Source: Daphnia pulex (lineage: Eukaryota; Arthropoda; Branchiopoda; Diplostraca; Daphniidae). From it: a stretch of DNA of 64,000 bases. The notes under the pieces are model-generated. The model ran no database searches. It worked only from the letters and a program-made list of their open reading frames with translations, and was not told the DNA's origin. The position numbers and the translations under genes are program-made. The stretch spans positions 12,414,001-12,478,000 of the forward strand of contig NC_060019.1 in the NCBI RefSeq assembly GCF_021134715.1, given 5' to 3'. Positions 1 through 11,489 of the stretch are shown here, one piece after another. Numbering within the stretch: the stretch's first letter is position 1; each line of letters opens with the position of its first letter.

Positions 1-1877
1 GGGCAGCCTTTTTTGATCAGGCTGTTCAGAATGGCTGGGTGCCAGGTCGCGTCAAAAGCTGACTTAATGTCTAAAAAAGCACAACAAGTGACCATCTTCT
101 TTTTTTTGTTGCCTTCGATTAACTTAATAAGAGAGAGGGAGGCCGTTTCTGTGGATAAACCTGCCCTGAAACCATGCTGACTGGGGCTGAACCAAGAGTG
201 CGTAGCAGCCAAAGCTTTGAGTTTAGCAAGAATGATTTTCTCAAACAGTTTAGAGAGGCTGTTGATAATACTGATTGGTCTGAAACAGTTTGGGTGAAGG
301 TAATTCGGCTTATTGTTTTTTTTAAGGATGACGATAGAGGCGGTTTTCCAGCAATTAGGAAAGTAGCCGAGGTTAAAGCAAACCGAGAAGAGGGCCGCTA
401 AATGGGATTTTATTAAATCGAAGGAATGGCTTAGCCAGATGGACGAGATTCCGTCCGAGCCGGCGGACTTAGAGAGGCGTACACTATCGAAGGCCTGCTT
501 AACTTCGGAAGGGAGGACCAGAAATTCCGTAGAGGAGAGAGGTGCTTCGCAGAAGGTAGTTGAGGAGAGCAGAGCGGATTTGTGAAATGAGTCATCTGGA
601 GGGTTAGTCGGGAAGAAGTGCGAGCTGAAGGCAGAAAGGATGTCCTTTGGGTCGGTAATGGAAACTCCATCAATTAGTAGTTCTGAAGGATGATTGTTTA
701 CTGGGGTGGATAACGTCAACTTTTTTAACTCTCCAAAAATATCTCCGTTTAGGTTATTGGAGCAGAAGGATTTCCAGCTTTCTTTTTTACCTGCTCTTAG
801 GGTCCTTTGGTATTCGGCTTTGAGGTGACTGTACGCGTCTCTATTCCCTTGAGAGGGAGACTCACGGCTGAGTTTGTAGGCGACTTTCAGCTTTTTACGC
901 AGAGACCACATCATATCGGACCACCAGGGCATCCTAGCAGGAGCTCGGGAGGGATGAAATGGGAGTTTACTTTTCAGAGCAGCCGACTTGATAGAGTCAG
1001 TCAAATTTGCAATGAATGCTTCGATATCCTGAGGAGAAGTAAACGTCTGTACAGTACTGGGGCTGGCCATGGAACCGAGGGAGGCTTCAAGGTTTGAGAG
1101 AAAAAGAGGCATGTTGCAGTTGGGAGGAGACGGAAGTCGGAACTCAGTACGTGCAGGCAGGGCAACACGACAACCAAAGGGCACACGGAAAGAGATAAAA
1201 GGGTGGTCCGAAAGAGACGGATAGGCCGGGTACAGCCAACCATTGAGGGAGACGGAGTCCCCAGCCAGGGTGACGTCAACAAAGGACGTGTTGGACGGCT
1301 TGTGTGAGAGTAGTTTGAGATTCACATTTGAAACAGAGAGAGCGTTATTTAGGAAGCAGAGCTCTAGGTCAACGCCGATGTGGTCAGTGCGAACGCTGTT
1401 CCAGGCCTGACTTTTGGCGTTGCAATCAATGCCGAAAAAGGCGTGTTTTTTTACGGCCGGCGGAATAGAATTAAAAATTGACTCGAGGTGTAGAGGAATC
1501 GATACCAGAGATGGTCTGCAGTAAATAGAAAAGCAGAACAGATCGTTGGACAGCTTGATGCCACAACAATTATTTGATAGACCAAAAATGCAGAGCGAAG
1601 CGTTCAAAGAACTTTTGGCAATAATCAGGGCGCCGAAAGCATGCTCGGAAGATAGATTGTGGAAAGAAGAGTAGCCAAGAGGAACGAATTTAGGCTCAAA
1701 CGAAGAAGACAGGGGGGACATAGCTGCATACGGCTCTTGAATTAAAATTACATCAATGTCAAGATCGAGTATCAATTGAGAGAGATTAAGCGCAGCGCAG
1801 CGCGAGTGCCTTAGATTGATCTGAAAGCACTTGAGTGGGGCAGACGCTTTACTGATGTTGTGATGGGCGACTGGCAT
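1..1877 (-). CDS. Non-LTR retrotransposon ORF2 (endonuclease-reverse transcriptase), partial
   Basis: Encodes the polyprotein that nicks target DNA and reverse-transcribes the element RNA. The frame is open with no stop from the ATG at 1877 to the left window edge (about 625 codons), so the C-terminal part lies outside. Seen in order: an APE-type endonuclease with an N-terminal CFQINLRHS / DVILIQEPYA block, a GIDCNAKSQAWNS block and a SLSDHPF block carrying the catalytic His; then RT fingers with FRPISIINSLSKLFEKII, SQHGFRAG and CAFLDIKSAFDATWHP. The FADD catalytic box is beyond the edge. The start lies two bases after the ORF1 stop. It is related to the element at 21-27 kb but clearly a different family. 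Clade is probably I/LOA/Jockey-like; the class assignment is sure, the clade is not. Confidence 0.93.
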   Translation of the reverse strand, partial: MPVAHHNISKASAPLKCFQINLRHSRCAALNLSQLILDLDIDVILIQEPYAAMSPLSSSFEPKFVPLGYSSFHNLSSEHAFGALIIAKSSLNASLCIFGLSNNCCGIKLSNDLFCFSIYCRPSLVSIPLHLESIFNSIPPAVKKHAFFGIDCNAKSQAWNSVRTDHIGVDLELCFLNNALSVSNVNLKLLSHKPSNTSFVDVTLAGDSVSLNGWLYPAYPSLSDHPFISFRVPFGCRVALPARTEFRLPSPPNCNMPLFLSNLEASLGSMASPSTVQTFTSPQDIEAFIANLTDSIKSAALKSKLPFHPSRAPARMPWWSDMMWSLRKKLKVAYKLSRESPSQGNRDAYSHLKAEYQRTLRAGKKESWKSFCSNNLNGDIFGELKKLTLSTPVNNHPSELLIDGVSITDPKDILSAFSSHFFPTNPPDDSFHKSALLSSTTFCEAPLSSTEFLVLPSEVKQAFDSVRLSKSAGSDGISSIWLSHSFDLIKSHLAALFSVCFNLGYFPNCWKTASIVILKKNNKPNYLHPNCFRPISIINSLSKLFEKIILAKLKALAATHSWFSPSQHGFRAGLSTETASLSLIKLIEGNKKKKMVTCCAFLDIKSAFDATWHPAILNSLIKKGC

Positions 1878-1879
1878 AT

Positions 1880-3343
1880 TCACTCGGTGGAAATGTAGTC
1901 GAGGTATTGAGCTACGGCTTTGGCCAGAGCAGGACAAGCGATAGATCCAACTTGGTGGTTTTGCTGACAATTCGCACATTTGAAGTCTTTAGGGAATGAT
2001 GTACAGGAATGAGTCGCGTGGTTCTGTGAGCATTTCCCACAGACTAAGATAGGGGAATTACAAAAATGATGGATATGTCCATACTTTTGGCACTTTGAGC
2101 AGTGCCGCACCTCTTTTCTTGGGTCAGACTCGACAACCGCATGAGTAACGCCATCCAGGAGGATTCTACCACTTTTGATCAGATGCTCACAGAAGGGCTT
2201 GGAGGAGAAAGCAATTCGGACAAGGAAAGAGTTACTGTTTGGGCGTTGGTGTAGAACCCGCACAGACTGTAAGTGACCCCTTAGGCCAGGATTTTGTTCA
2301 ACAAGCCTACGATTAAGAGCGTTCTCTTGCGCAACTCGAGCAGCCTTATTTTCAGTGCCTTTTAGATGGGAGATTCCCTGTAACTCTCGAAACCTGACCA
2401 GAGCAGGAAACTGTTTTTGAGGGACCGATACAGAACGAAACACATTTTGGGCTGAGTTATTGTTGAAGAGATCTTGGGCTTTGTCACGAGAGGCCACGTC
2501 TAAAAAAGACAAAATTACTCGTCCATCGATTTTCTTTATGTTTTGGACAACTGGACCGTCACCATCAAGGTCAAATAACTTGTCGATTTTGTCGTTCGAA
2601 ATTTCGCTCATCGGCAGGCGGTCGCTACCTCCTACATGAGCGATCAAAACGGGTTTTTTAGGTACCTCCGCATACAGGCGGGTATTTTTCGGAGCCGAGG
2701 GATTGCTAGTTGGAGGGTTTGAAGCTGGATGGGGTTTGATCAAAGACGGAGTCCTAGCTGATTTGACAGACGATTGCAGCTCAAAAAGCCGGATGTCTTT
2801 GTCAGCAAGAGATAGTTTGGCCGTTAAAAGATCTTTTTTTGCTAGGTTAAGTTCGCTTTGGAGGGAGGCTCTATTTTCGATTGCTTTCTCCAGCTTCTCG
2901 ATTTTTTTTGTCATTAGAGACTTTTCTGATTTGACACCGACTGCTTCTTCTTCCAATTTGGCAAACAAGGATTTCAATTTTAGCGTCTGCTCTGCTGCGT
3001 CGAGATCAAGGAATGAATCAACGTCCATTCCGAACGCTTTATCAAATAGGAAAGGAAAATTATCATCCTTATCATCTTTCTGCTGTTTGGACAAATTTGT
3101 CTCTTGGAGGGAAAACTGAGCTGCAGAGCTATCCCTCTTTGTCCCGGCCGCTTTCGGTTTTAACAACATTGCGGCTTTACAATCCACGCAATATTTGTAT
3201 CTCGAGTCAATCGGGGCAAACGGAAGAGCGCAAGATTTGCAAGAGATAGTTTGACTTTGAGACGGGGTGTTGATACTGAGAGCAAGGGAAGTATGGCCCC
3301 AGACGGAGGTATCTCCGCCTGGATCATCATCGTCATCTCCCAT
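1880..3343 (-). CDS. Non-LTR retrotransposon ORF1 (gag-like, zinc knuckles)
   Basis: A 487-aa nucleic-acid-binding ORF1 protein that would package element RNA. The ATG at 3343 is preferred over an in-frame GTG one codon earlier. Order of parts: acidic N terminus (DDDDDPGG), a CX2C...CX2C zinc-ribbon-like motif (SCKSCALPF then YCVDC), a charged coiled-coil-like stretch around residues 120-200, an RRM-like/PRE-type middle region, and three C-terminal CCHC-type knuckles beginning CSKCQKYGHIHHFC, the last in CANCQQNHQVGSIACP. The frame is uninterrupted. It sits two bases upstream of ORF2, consistent with one bicistronic RNA. Function is by family resemblance. Confidence 0.9.
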   Translation of the reverse strand: MGDDDDDPGGDTSVWGHTSLALSINTPSQSQTISCKSCALPFAPIDSRYKYCVDCKAAMLLKPKAAGTKRDSSAAQFSLQETNLSKQQKDDKDDNFPFLFDKAFGMDVDSFLDLDAAEQTLKLKSLFAKLEEEAVGVKSEKSLMTKKIEKLEKAIENRASLQSELNLAKKDLLTAKLSLADKDIRLFELQSSVKSARTPSLIKPHPASNPPTSNPSAPKNTRLYAEVPKKPVLIAHVGGSDRLPMSEISNDKIDKLFDLDGDGPVVQNIKKIDGRVILSFLDVASRDKAQDLFNNNSAQNVFRSVSVPQKQFPALVRFRELQGISHLKGTENKAARVAQENALNRRLVEQNPGLRGHLQSVRVLHQRPNSNSFLVRIAFSSKPFCEHLIKSGRILLDGVTHAVVESDPRKEVRHCSKCQKYGHIHHFCNSPILVCGKCSQNHATHSCTSFPKDFKCANCQQNHQVGSIACPALAKAVAQYLDYISTE

Positions 3344-3790
3344 CACTCTTAGGGAAGTGGATAAAGTTAGTGGCTAGCAATTAAGATCAGGGCCCTTATA
3401 AAAAAAAAGGGAAACAAAAAACGAGAAAGAAGAGAACGAAAGAGATGGACGATCCTCTTCGACACTGGGAGGGACAGGCAAGACGAGTACGGCGTCGAAG
3501 AGAATTAAAACTACCCCCAGTTCCCTCACCCCTCAAACCAAGCGTGAGCAGAGTGCCCAGTACTCAATCCCCCCAAGGTCTCCACCAGAAGGTTTCCGGC
3601 GCTCCCTCAGAAGCCCACGACACGAGAACGGATTGAGAAGCTGGCCTTGCCACTCGCTCAGGGAGGAGGAGCAAGATCACCGGGGATCTTAGCTCTATAG
3701 AGCAATAAACTAGGGGACCAAGCCTTTTCCAGTTATGCTTAGAACCAGACCGGACGGGGTGGAATTTCACCACACACTTCCTGTTTTAAA
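3344..3790 (-). other. Probable 5' UTR of the left-edge retrotransposon
   Basis: Upstream of ORF1 the composition stays GC-balanced, like the element, until about 3790, where simple AT-rich host DNA begins with purine runs. I infer this is the 5' UTR. The exact 5' end cannot be fixed because the matching target-site duplication would lie at the 3' end, outside the window. Short ORFs here are not supported as genes. Confidence 0.45.
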
Positions 3791-6700
3791 AAATTTGAAA
3801 ATAGAACTTCGCAACTTACGATTGACACAGGGTTATAACCCTGTTTGATTTCCTTTATAACTGATGAACGAGCACAAGAGAGTCTACTAATTGGGAGAGA
3901 AAAAAAAAACACAATTAAGCCAACTGATATAAGTAGAAGAAATAATAAGACGTAGAAAAAAATATGAAGGCAGCAGAAAGGTGTGATACAAAGAGAGAAG
4001 AAAAGAAAAGAAAAGAAAACAAAAACTGAAAAGAGAAACTGATCCGTCAGGCCACTGACAGATCAGCTGGAAGGGGGGGGGGAATTTTATACACAGACAG
4101 TAGATCGAAGAAACAAACGCGAAAAGGATAGAAAAAGAAGATGAGAAATATAGAAAAAAGATAATCTGCAGAGTCCAGATTCACTCGCAAACGAGATAAA
4201 TCCAAAACTACTGTTGAAAACAAACCAGAAAAAGCACAAATATCCAAAAAATCGGGAGCACAAAATCACAACACGTCGAGGCTGTAGCAGACGACGGACG
4301 ATCGAAAAGAATAAATAGAACAGAAGAAATAAGGAAAGAAAAAGAATTGGGGGGAAATATAGAAGAGAAAGAGGGTCTCTGCGCATCACTTTGATGATCA
4401 ACGGGATCTATATATTCTCGTCAATCAAAAAGATGAAGGCACATCACTTTTTGATCCGTCTCAATATATTTTTCTTCGAAAATTCTCCAAATGAAGCAAT
4501 CGATATCTTATTAATATCTACTACCCTATACTGGTGCCGTATTATTATTGGTTCTTTATACTGCATGCAAGTGCATATAGGGCGGGATAATACTATATGT
4601 GATGTGTGAATTGTGTGGTATGGTATCTTTTTTTTTGTTCTTGTCTACTTAACTGACATGGCACAAGTAGCGAATAAACAACCAATCAACGATGACTTCG
4701 ATATTAGCTTTTATATCCGGCTGTGATGCTGTGTGTTATTTGCCTTATTCGTTGGCTTTGCTGTTTTCAATCGAAACGCAGCTCTAGCATAGATATAACG
4801 AGTTTACAAGAACAAATGAAAAGGGCCTTATAACGAGTATATGACATATGGCGTATAGGGGGATTTGTAATTTGCAGCGTCTGTCTTGTTCGTGTCTGTC
4901 AAATTTCTATAGCCTAATAGAGGGTTCGAGCAACAATAAGACGATCAGAAGAAGATGAAACAATTTACTGTCGCACATCATTTCGCGATTCATCTGAAAT
5001 TAGAAATGCTATATTCTGTAATAAAGAATTCAAGCTGATGTTGTACCTTTAGGCCTATTCACCAGCAGTGAAAACGCTTCTGGTGTGATTAACTATACTG
5101 ATCTGCCTATATAAACACGCCCTTGCTGGAAGATTGCTGTGATATCGCTTGTCCTTGAGCTTGTCTTATACAGTGACTGATCTCCAATTTCAGACTATTC
5201 CTTCCGAAAGGAGAGAAACAAAGGTTGATACAACAGGCCTACTGGTTATAACGCTGAAGATTCAATCTATGTAGACTTTCGATAAACAACCATACTGGCT
5301 GCTTGTTCATTTTCTCCATTCCAAGCACGAAATCGGCGCTTGCTATAAATCACCATCGACAATAAACTATACTATATCTAGGGCGGTTTCAGTGGGAGGA
5401 ACTTTTAGCTATGTATCTAGACTATACGAAAACGTGCAGGCTTATATTTTTAGACTTTGAGCACGTCTAGCTCTATAATCTTTAACGTTATGTTACTACT
5501 ATGCTATAAATTGTACGTAAAGCTGCTGGTGGAAAAAGAAGATGAAAATCGGCCAAGCATGAGAAAATGAATCCGAAACTATATAGAAAAGAGAAAGAAA
5601 AAATAACGGGGTTGGAACATCGATTCGAAAGGCATCACTCTACAGCGTTTAGAGTTAGCCCCGTTTTTTGGTTTGGCTTTAATATAGAAAAGGGTGGGGA
5701 GTCCTGCTTTTATATGATGTATGTACTATATACGGAGAGGCAGAGGAAGAGAAATGATGATGTCCATTATGGCGTTTCTTTTCAATAGCCTATTCTTTTC
5801 TGGCGCTTTTGTGTCTATACTAGATGGTGGTGGAACGCCAATCTTTTCCAGGCGTCCTGTGAGAAAGACGTCAGCCGTCTGAACGTATATTACAGACTAT
5901 AGGCCTACTCACCCTATCTATATGAACGGGAATATAAGCCATCGCCAATAAGCCAACTGCCCCCGTTATTATATATATTATTAGAGGCTGCCTTGGCAAT
6001 CTTTTGGGCTTAAACGGGTTGCATTCCGCCATGTAGTCACAACGAAAAGATTTCGCCCTCGAATATCTCGTTCTTATCTATTATTATATATACAGCCACT
6101 CGCTCCTCCTCACCCCCACCCCCACACCCTTCGCATTGAACATATACCAGCGCAGAAGATGGAAATAGATATAAAAGTCTGAATATAAAATATTGGCCTA
6201 GTTTATCCTCTATCGTATATAGTAGATTTAATTTAAAGAACAACAAACAGCCCCCTGCTGCATTGGGGTCAGTGCGAATAAAACGTCTAACCATTTGTCT
6301 TTATATTTGGGCGGAGTTTCAATCGAAATCAAAAGAAAAGGCAAAGAAAGAAAAGATGAGAGAGCTGCTGATATAAAAGACATGTAAGACAAGGAAGATG
6401 TCAGCCGCTCGCTGCTTGCCCTATAATAATCCAATTTCGGAATCCCCCAATGCCCGCCGCCGCGCCTGAATCTGTATGCGATGCACATCATAAACTTATT
6501 ACACACACATTGATAGATGCGAATGGCACAGGATGGCCGGCGTATATACTAGCTAATATGTGCTGCTGCTGCTGCTCCTGCCGTCTCTCATCTCTATATT
6601 TGCTGCTCGTCGGTTATTGAGGTAATCGAAATCGACTGAATTACCTTGTAGAAGAATATTACAGCTAGGGAACCGACTATATAGCTCAAAAGAAAGGGGG

Positions 6701-9700
6701 GAGGCCTTTTCCGTGTCGAGATGGAATAGATGATGGTGAAGAGTTTCTGCTGGGAGGGAGACAGACAACAGAAGCCGATTAGATTCTCTGCTGCTGCTGC
6801 TGTTGCTTTCGCCCTTTTTTCTTCTATTTCTCCGCCCTCGTTCGTCTAATCGACTATATAACATAGATAGAGCCAAAACGAGATGATGACGCGGCAGCAG
6901 TCATCTTTATGATGATGGTGATTGCTTTGAGACACGGCGATGATGGAGTTGTATCTATCTATACATGCGACCGCAGCCACCGCGCGCATACATATAGGCC
7001 AGCAGCAATAAAGCAGCAGCTCAAAAGACGATATAAAGAAACGACATATAGCCCTTTTCTTGTTGCTGGCATCGATCCGAAACATAATGGCGTTCATTAG
7101 CGACAAGTCTCCAACAATCATGATCCAAGGCAAAATACGCGCGGCCTCAATTGTCTTCGTTACAGAATAGGCAGTGTGCTGGCCATCATGACGGAATTGT
7201 ATCAAACTCAAACTAAACGCTATAGTGTGATTATTCGAGTCGATGTATAATGATTTTTAGATTTAAGCTTAATCATCTCTGATTGATTAATGTGTGCTCT
7301 AATAGGACCGTTGGTTCGACAAATCAGGGCTGCCTATATTCTAATACGTTCTAAGAATTACAGTTGATAATAAAATAAATGTGCTTTTCGCATTTTAATT
7401 GGCATCAATTTCAGTTTGAAGATTTTCAAGGTCGCCCACGTGTGCAAATGATTATTCGGTAATGAATATGCCTGTATAATATATGTATTATGACTTTCTC
7501 GCTTGAAAACTGAGGTATTCATTATTATAGGAGCTGATGCCTTATCTGATAATATCTATTGATTATCAGGTTTACAGAAGAAAAAATCTATTGTGAATAG
7601 CCATTGAATTCAGAGATGGATTCAAATGAATAATAGGGATTATATGGTCTACGTTCTAATAGGCCTATAGGTAATTCGGCAGCAATTCCCCGAAATGTTA
7701 TCATTTTTCGTTGTACTTCTCAGAAGCCTGAAAGCTATAGCCTACCAAGTATATGAACGGATCAGTAGGCCTATATAAAAGTCAATAATGAAAATAATAA
7801 GTATAGTAGCCTAATTGAAGTTCGATATCTTATAAAGGATAATAATTACATATTTAATATAACCCATAATATAAATACACTCCTGTGTGACAGTGCATTT
7901 ATACTGATGTATAAAGTCTGCGTGCTTTTTGACTGAATAAATAAATCGCAAAAGCTCTATATATTCCATGCAGAGGAGGTATTATATTGCAAAATAAAAT
8001 CCGTTCCATCAAAGCTGATTCCGGACGCTTTTTGTTTTCATTTCCGCCGAAAAATTCAATGCATTCTCCATCGAGTCCAGCAGCAAGTGTATTTATATAA
8101 TATGTTGCTATGCTAGCCTGTATATCGGTCGGCTGTTGCGGAATTGGCTTTTTCTTCCGTGAAACGAAATCGCCTTCACTGTTTTTATATTTATTTTGCT
8201 GTGATTGATATACGATATATCTTGCTTTTCCTATATATTATTCTAATGGAAGACAAACAATCAAATCGATCTTCCAAATATCTCAACATAGCCTATATAT
8301 ATAGGCCTATATAAATAATAAAGATTATTATAATATCTGTATCGAAACGGGATTATCCAAATTTCCTACGTGACAAAATCCATATACGTCGAACTATAGG
8401 CGGAAGATCTTTGAATGCATGCTGATGGTTATTCAAATCTAAAAAAAAAGGAAACGCAAATAATCTCTATCCTAAGCCAATTTAGGAAAATAACGAGCGA
8501 AACAAAAAGTTGCGCACAAAAAGTGATGGCCTGATATTACAACTCCGAATCATGTGTGAATTCTTAAAATTCAAGGCTGCTGATAGACATCACGTGCGAC
8601 ATTTCTTCTGAAAAAAGGTCACGACAAAACTTTTCAAATTTTGAAATAGACGGCGCTATAGACTTGTCTAAAATATATTGGTATCGTTGTGTATTATCTA
8701 TAAGGAGTACGAGACGAGAGCGAAGTGACTTTTGTGACACGTTTCAATATTACATATATTCGCGGATATATATATACCAGCTACATTTACATATCTATTC
8801 ATCTGTCTTCAGCAGCATTGATTTTGTGATTTGGAAAGGGTTGGAATAAAGTGAGATGATGGAATATATTTGAAAAAAAAAAGAAACTGATATCTAGATA
8901 CTGAAACGAATCCGATGCCTCAGCAGCAGCAGATGCAATACAACATGCACGCTCGGTTGCGTTCAAATCAAATGTCAGTTTGCTGAAATAGACGGTCAGT
9001 TCACGACGTCTTGATTCATTCGAAACCCAACCTATTGAGAAGTGGCTTTTGGGCTTGGCCAGCGTCGCATATGCTACCGAAATCTCTGGCTCTCGCCAGT
9101 ATATATATACATAATAGTCCCCGGCACTCCCACACACGCATCAGTAATCGATCTTTTTGATTTGGCTGTCATGTAAAGCAATAATATATAGCAATGCTCT
9201 ATATATAATACTATATATACTGATGCGCGCGGGTATGTATTTATAAAAAATACGCAAACCGAGAGACGCATAATATTTTTATGTTGACTTTAAGTTTGAA
9301 TGTTGTTCTAGAGGATTTCGCAGAGTCGAGCCACTTTTGTGCAAGTGCATAATAGCCTATAGAGATTTAGTGGCAAAGTTATTTTTTTTAAACGAGTTTT
9401 GGCTATAGATATTTCAACTGCTGATATACTCTTGCACTGTTAGAAAGTAGGCTATTACAACAAATCGCAACTATATAAATCAGACTTTTCGCCGAATCCC
9501 TCTGCTGCGCAACTTTTCTTTATGTGCAGCATAGATAAGGCTGCTGATATGTAAGCTGCATCAGCGAATTTTAAATTAAAAATTGTCGTTTTGATTTTCT
9601 TTAGCAGCATCAGTGAATCACTTCCAATCGCAAAAAGGAAAACATCGTGCTGCAGTGTAGTACACCTTCGCGTAGACTCTTAATCGATCTTTTCTCATTC

Positions 9701-10820
9701 AATTTAAGGATTATACCTCTATATAGAATGATAGGTGGAAAAGAGAGAAAGGGAACACAAAAAAAAGGTCAATTCCCGCGTAGTATAGTAGATTGATTTG
9801 CAATCCGATTAGGAGTCGCACATCCTCTGCTGCTGTCCCTCTTCATCTTCTCCTTCCTCCTTTCACTCCTATATATATTTTCCCTTTCCATGACGATGGC
9901 CGTCGTTTTTATTAACTAGCCTGCAATCCAATTTTCTCCCCTTTTTTCCCCCCTGCTCCATTTTGGTGTTAACTTTCGACCTTTAGATGGATTTTAGTTC
10001 AATAAGTTATACACGCCAGTTGACAGGATAAATATCCTACCCAGCGGCGGAAAACCAAGGCCTATGTAGTCTCGCAGAAAAAGAACTGCGCCAGCAACAA
10101 TTTCCGTAAAATGTACATGCAAATGAAGAGACGACCGCGTTAATGAACGCGCGCTATAGGGTTGCGCAAATACATTTAGCGGTGGCGCGATTGCAGTCGA
10201 ATAAACAGAGCGGGGCGGCAGCTCTAAAGAAAATCGTGCGCGCCCAATAACAAAAATGTGAAAAGTTGTTCGAAATCAGTGAAGCGATTGGTGATTTGAT
10301 TATTTGTTTTCATCCTGATGCTGGGCTCTATAATATTATAGGGTAACTCGCGCGTGTATTACTCGATTACGCCTCTTAATTTTTTTTCCTGATGCACCAA
10401 GTTTTCTCATTACGACGAATTTGTCATTTTCCAGGAACAGGTGCGCGTCGTCGCAGAGAGAATAACTTTTGTAGAGAGCGCTAATGTTTAAATCCAACAT
10501 GTTTTCCAAGGTGTCAATCAATATGTATAATAGTCAAATCTCTTCATTTGATCCCAATTTAAATGTCATATACTTTCCGTGCGCGCGGCGCAGTCGATTT
10601 ACTCGATTATAATATACCAGGCCTCATTCACAATTTAGACCTTAATTTCAAATTAAATATTGAGAATTATATAGCGATTATTTCGCTTTAATACGACAGC
10701 TTGAAAAGTAACACTATAACGGGGTGAAATTCCGCATAAAATTAATTTCTAATAAGATATTGTTGAACAATAAAATTGAATGGAATGATAATAGATATTA
10801 TTATATAAAGATATGCTGAC
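3791..10820. other. Long gene-poor AT-rich region
   Basis: I see no supportable gene on either strand. The stretch holds AAAAG-type simple repeat near 3999-4020, a poly-G run near 4071-4081, CTG/CAG trinucleotide runs (about 6560-6575, 6790-6805, 8920-8935) and several AGGCCTAT palindrome copies (around 5050, 5899, 7668, 7766, 8301). If the GPCR exons at 10.8-11.5 kb belong to a long gene, part of this stretch could be its intron. Short ORFs here have low-complexity or random-looking translations. Confidence 0.6.
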
Positions 10821-11010
10821 CTTGTAACGGAGCGCTCGCCGTGACCACGGCTCATGGTGCTGATGACGACAATATTACCGGCCAGTCCAATCACGAAAGT
10901 AACAACGTGCGTCAGAACAATCGGCAAGAAGTTGGGATTATTTTTCCACGGCAGCAGCATTTCCTCGGCATTCTCCATGAAAATGAGCGAGTGAGAACCT
11001 GATAGTTCGC
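10821..11010 (-). CDS. Class A GPCR, exon with first transmembrane helix
   Basis: Internal coding exon of a rhodopsin-family receptor, probably for a peptide. Acceptor TTGCAG precedes 11010 and a GTCAGC donor follows 10821. The translation continues exactly in frame from the exon at 11318-11489. It contains a hydrophobic segment PIVLTHVVTFVIGLAGNIVV, with the GN pair typical of TM1, followed by a basic loop (SRGHGERSVTR) that matches intracellular loop 1. TM2-TM7 are not in the exon, and I could not find them to the left on this strand, so the next intron is long or the rest lies off-window. Ligand class is unknown. Confidence 0.75.
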
Positions 11011-11317
11011 CTGCAATTGAATATCATTTCCCCCAAAATCCAAAATTAACCGCGAGTCTCAATTTATACTATAGGCTATTATCGTTTATGTATACTTTCA
11101 AACGTTTCCATAGCGCCCGCGTTTTAAAATAGATGTATAGCCCGATATATTATATTATTAGAGACTCTGTCACGTTGATTTGCAAGGTGATGATTTGGGC
11201 CCCCTCTCATACACGGACACTTTCGCATTATATATAGATTTGTTGCTCTTGTACATGCTATGGTCACCATAGGAAAAGATGCGGGGAGAAAAATATAAGA
11301 TGATATTGCGGACTTAC

Positions 11318-11489
11318 CTAACAACGATTCGATCGGACTAGGCGGCCGGTTGCTGCTGCTGGTGTTGATGCTCAGCAGCAAATCGTCCTCCGTGGAAACA
11401 TCCAAGGGATAAATCTCCAGCCCGTGCCAGTTGCTGCTAATGTCGGACATGTTGACGTGTGATGAATCATCCGACATCATCTCCATCAT
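11318..11489 (-). CDS. Class A GPCR, first coding exon (extracellular N terminus)
   Basis: Encodes the extracellular tail of the receptor whose TM1 exon is at 10821-11010. The first ATG in frame is at 11489 (protein begins MMEMMSDDSSH). Upstream in-frame codons back to a stop near 11562 contain only a TTG, so 11489 is the best start unless another 5' exon exists. The exon carries N-glycosylation sequons (NMS, NTS) and is Ser/Asp-rich. It ends at a TTAG/GTAAGT donor. Splicing gives ...SLLGELSGSHSLIF then the TM1 exon, with the frame kept. Residues upstream of the ATG would be CAG-rich 5' UTR. Confidence 0.65.

Noticed and set aside
1001..1282. 93-codon minus-strand ORF inside the left retrotransposon
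   Set aside because: It is a shadow in the wrong frame; the true ORF2 frame runs open through this interval.
4071..4081. Poly-G run
   Set aside because: An isolated homopolymer without the four G-tracts needed for a quadruplex.
6846..7211. 121-codon minus-strand ORF considered as a GPCR transmembrane exon
   Set aside because: It has some hydrophobic stretches but no TM2-TM7 signature and no matching splice sites in phase with the exon at 10821.
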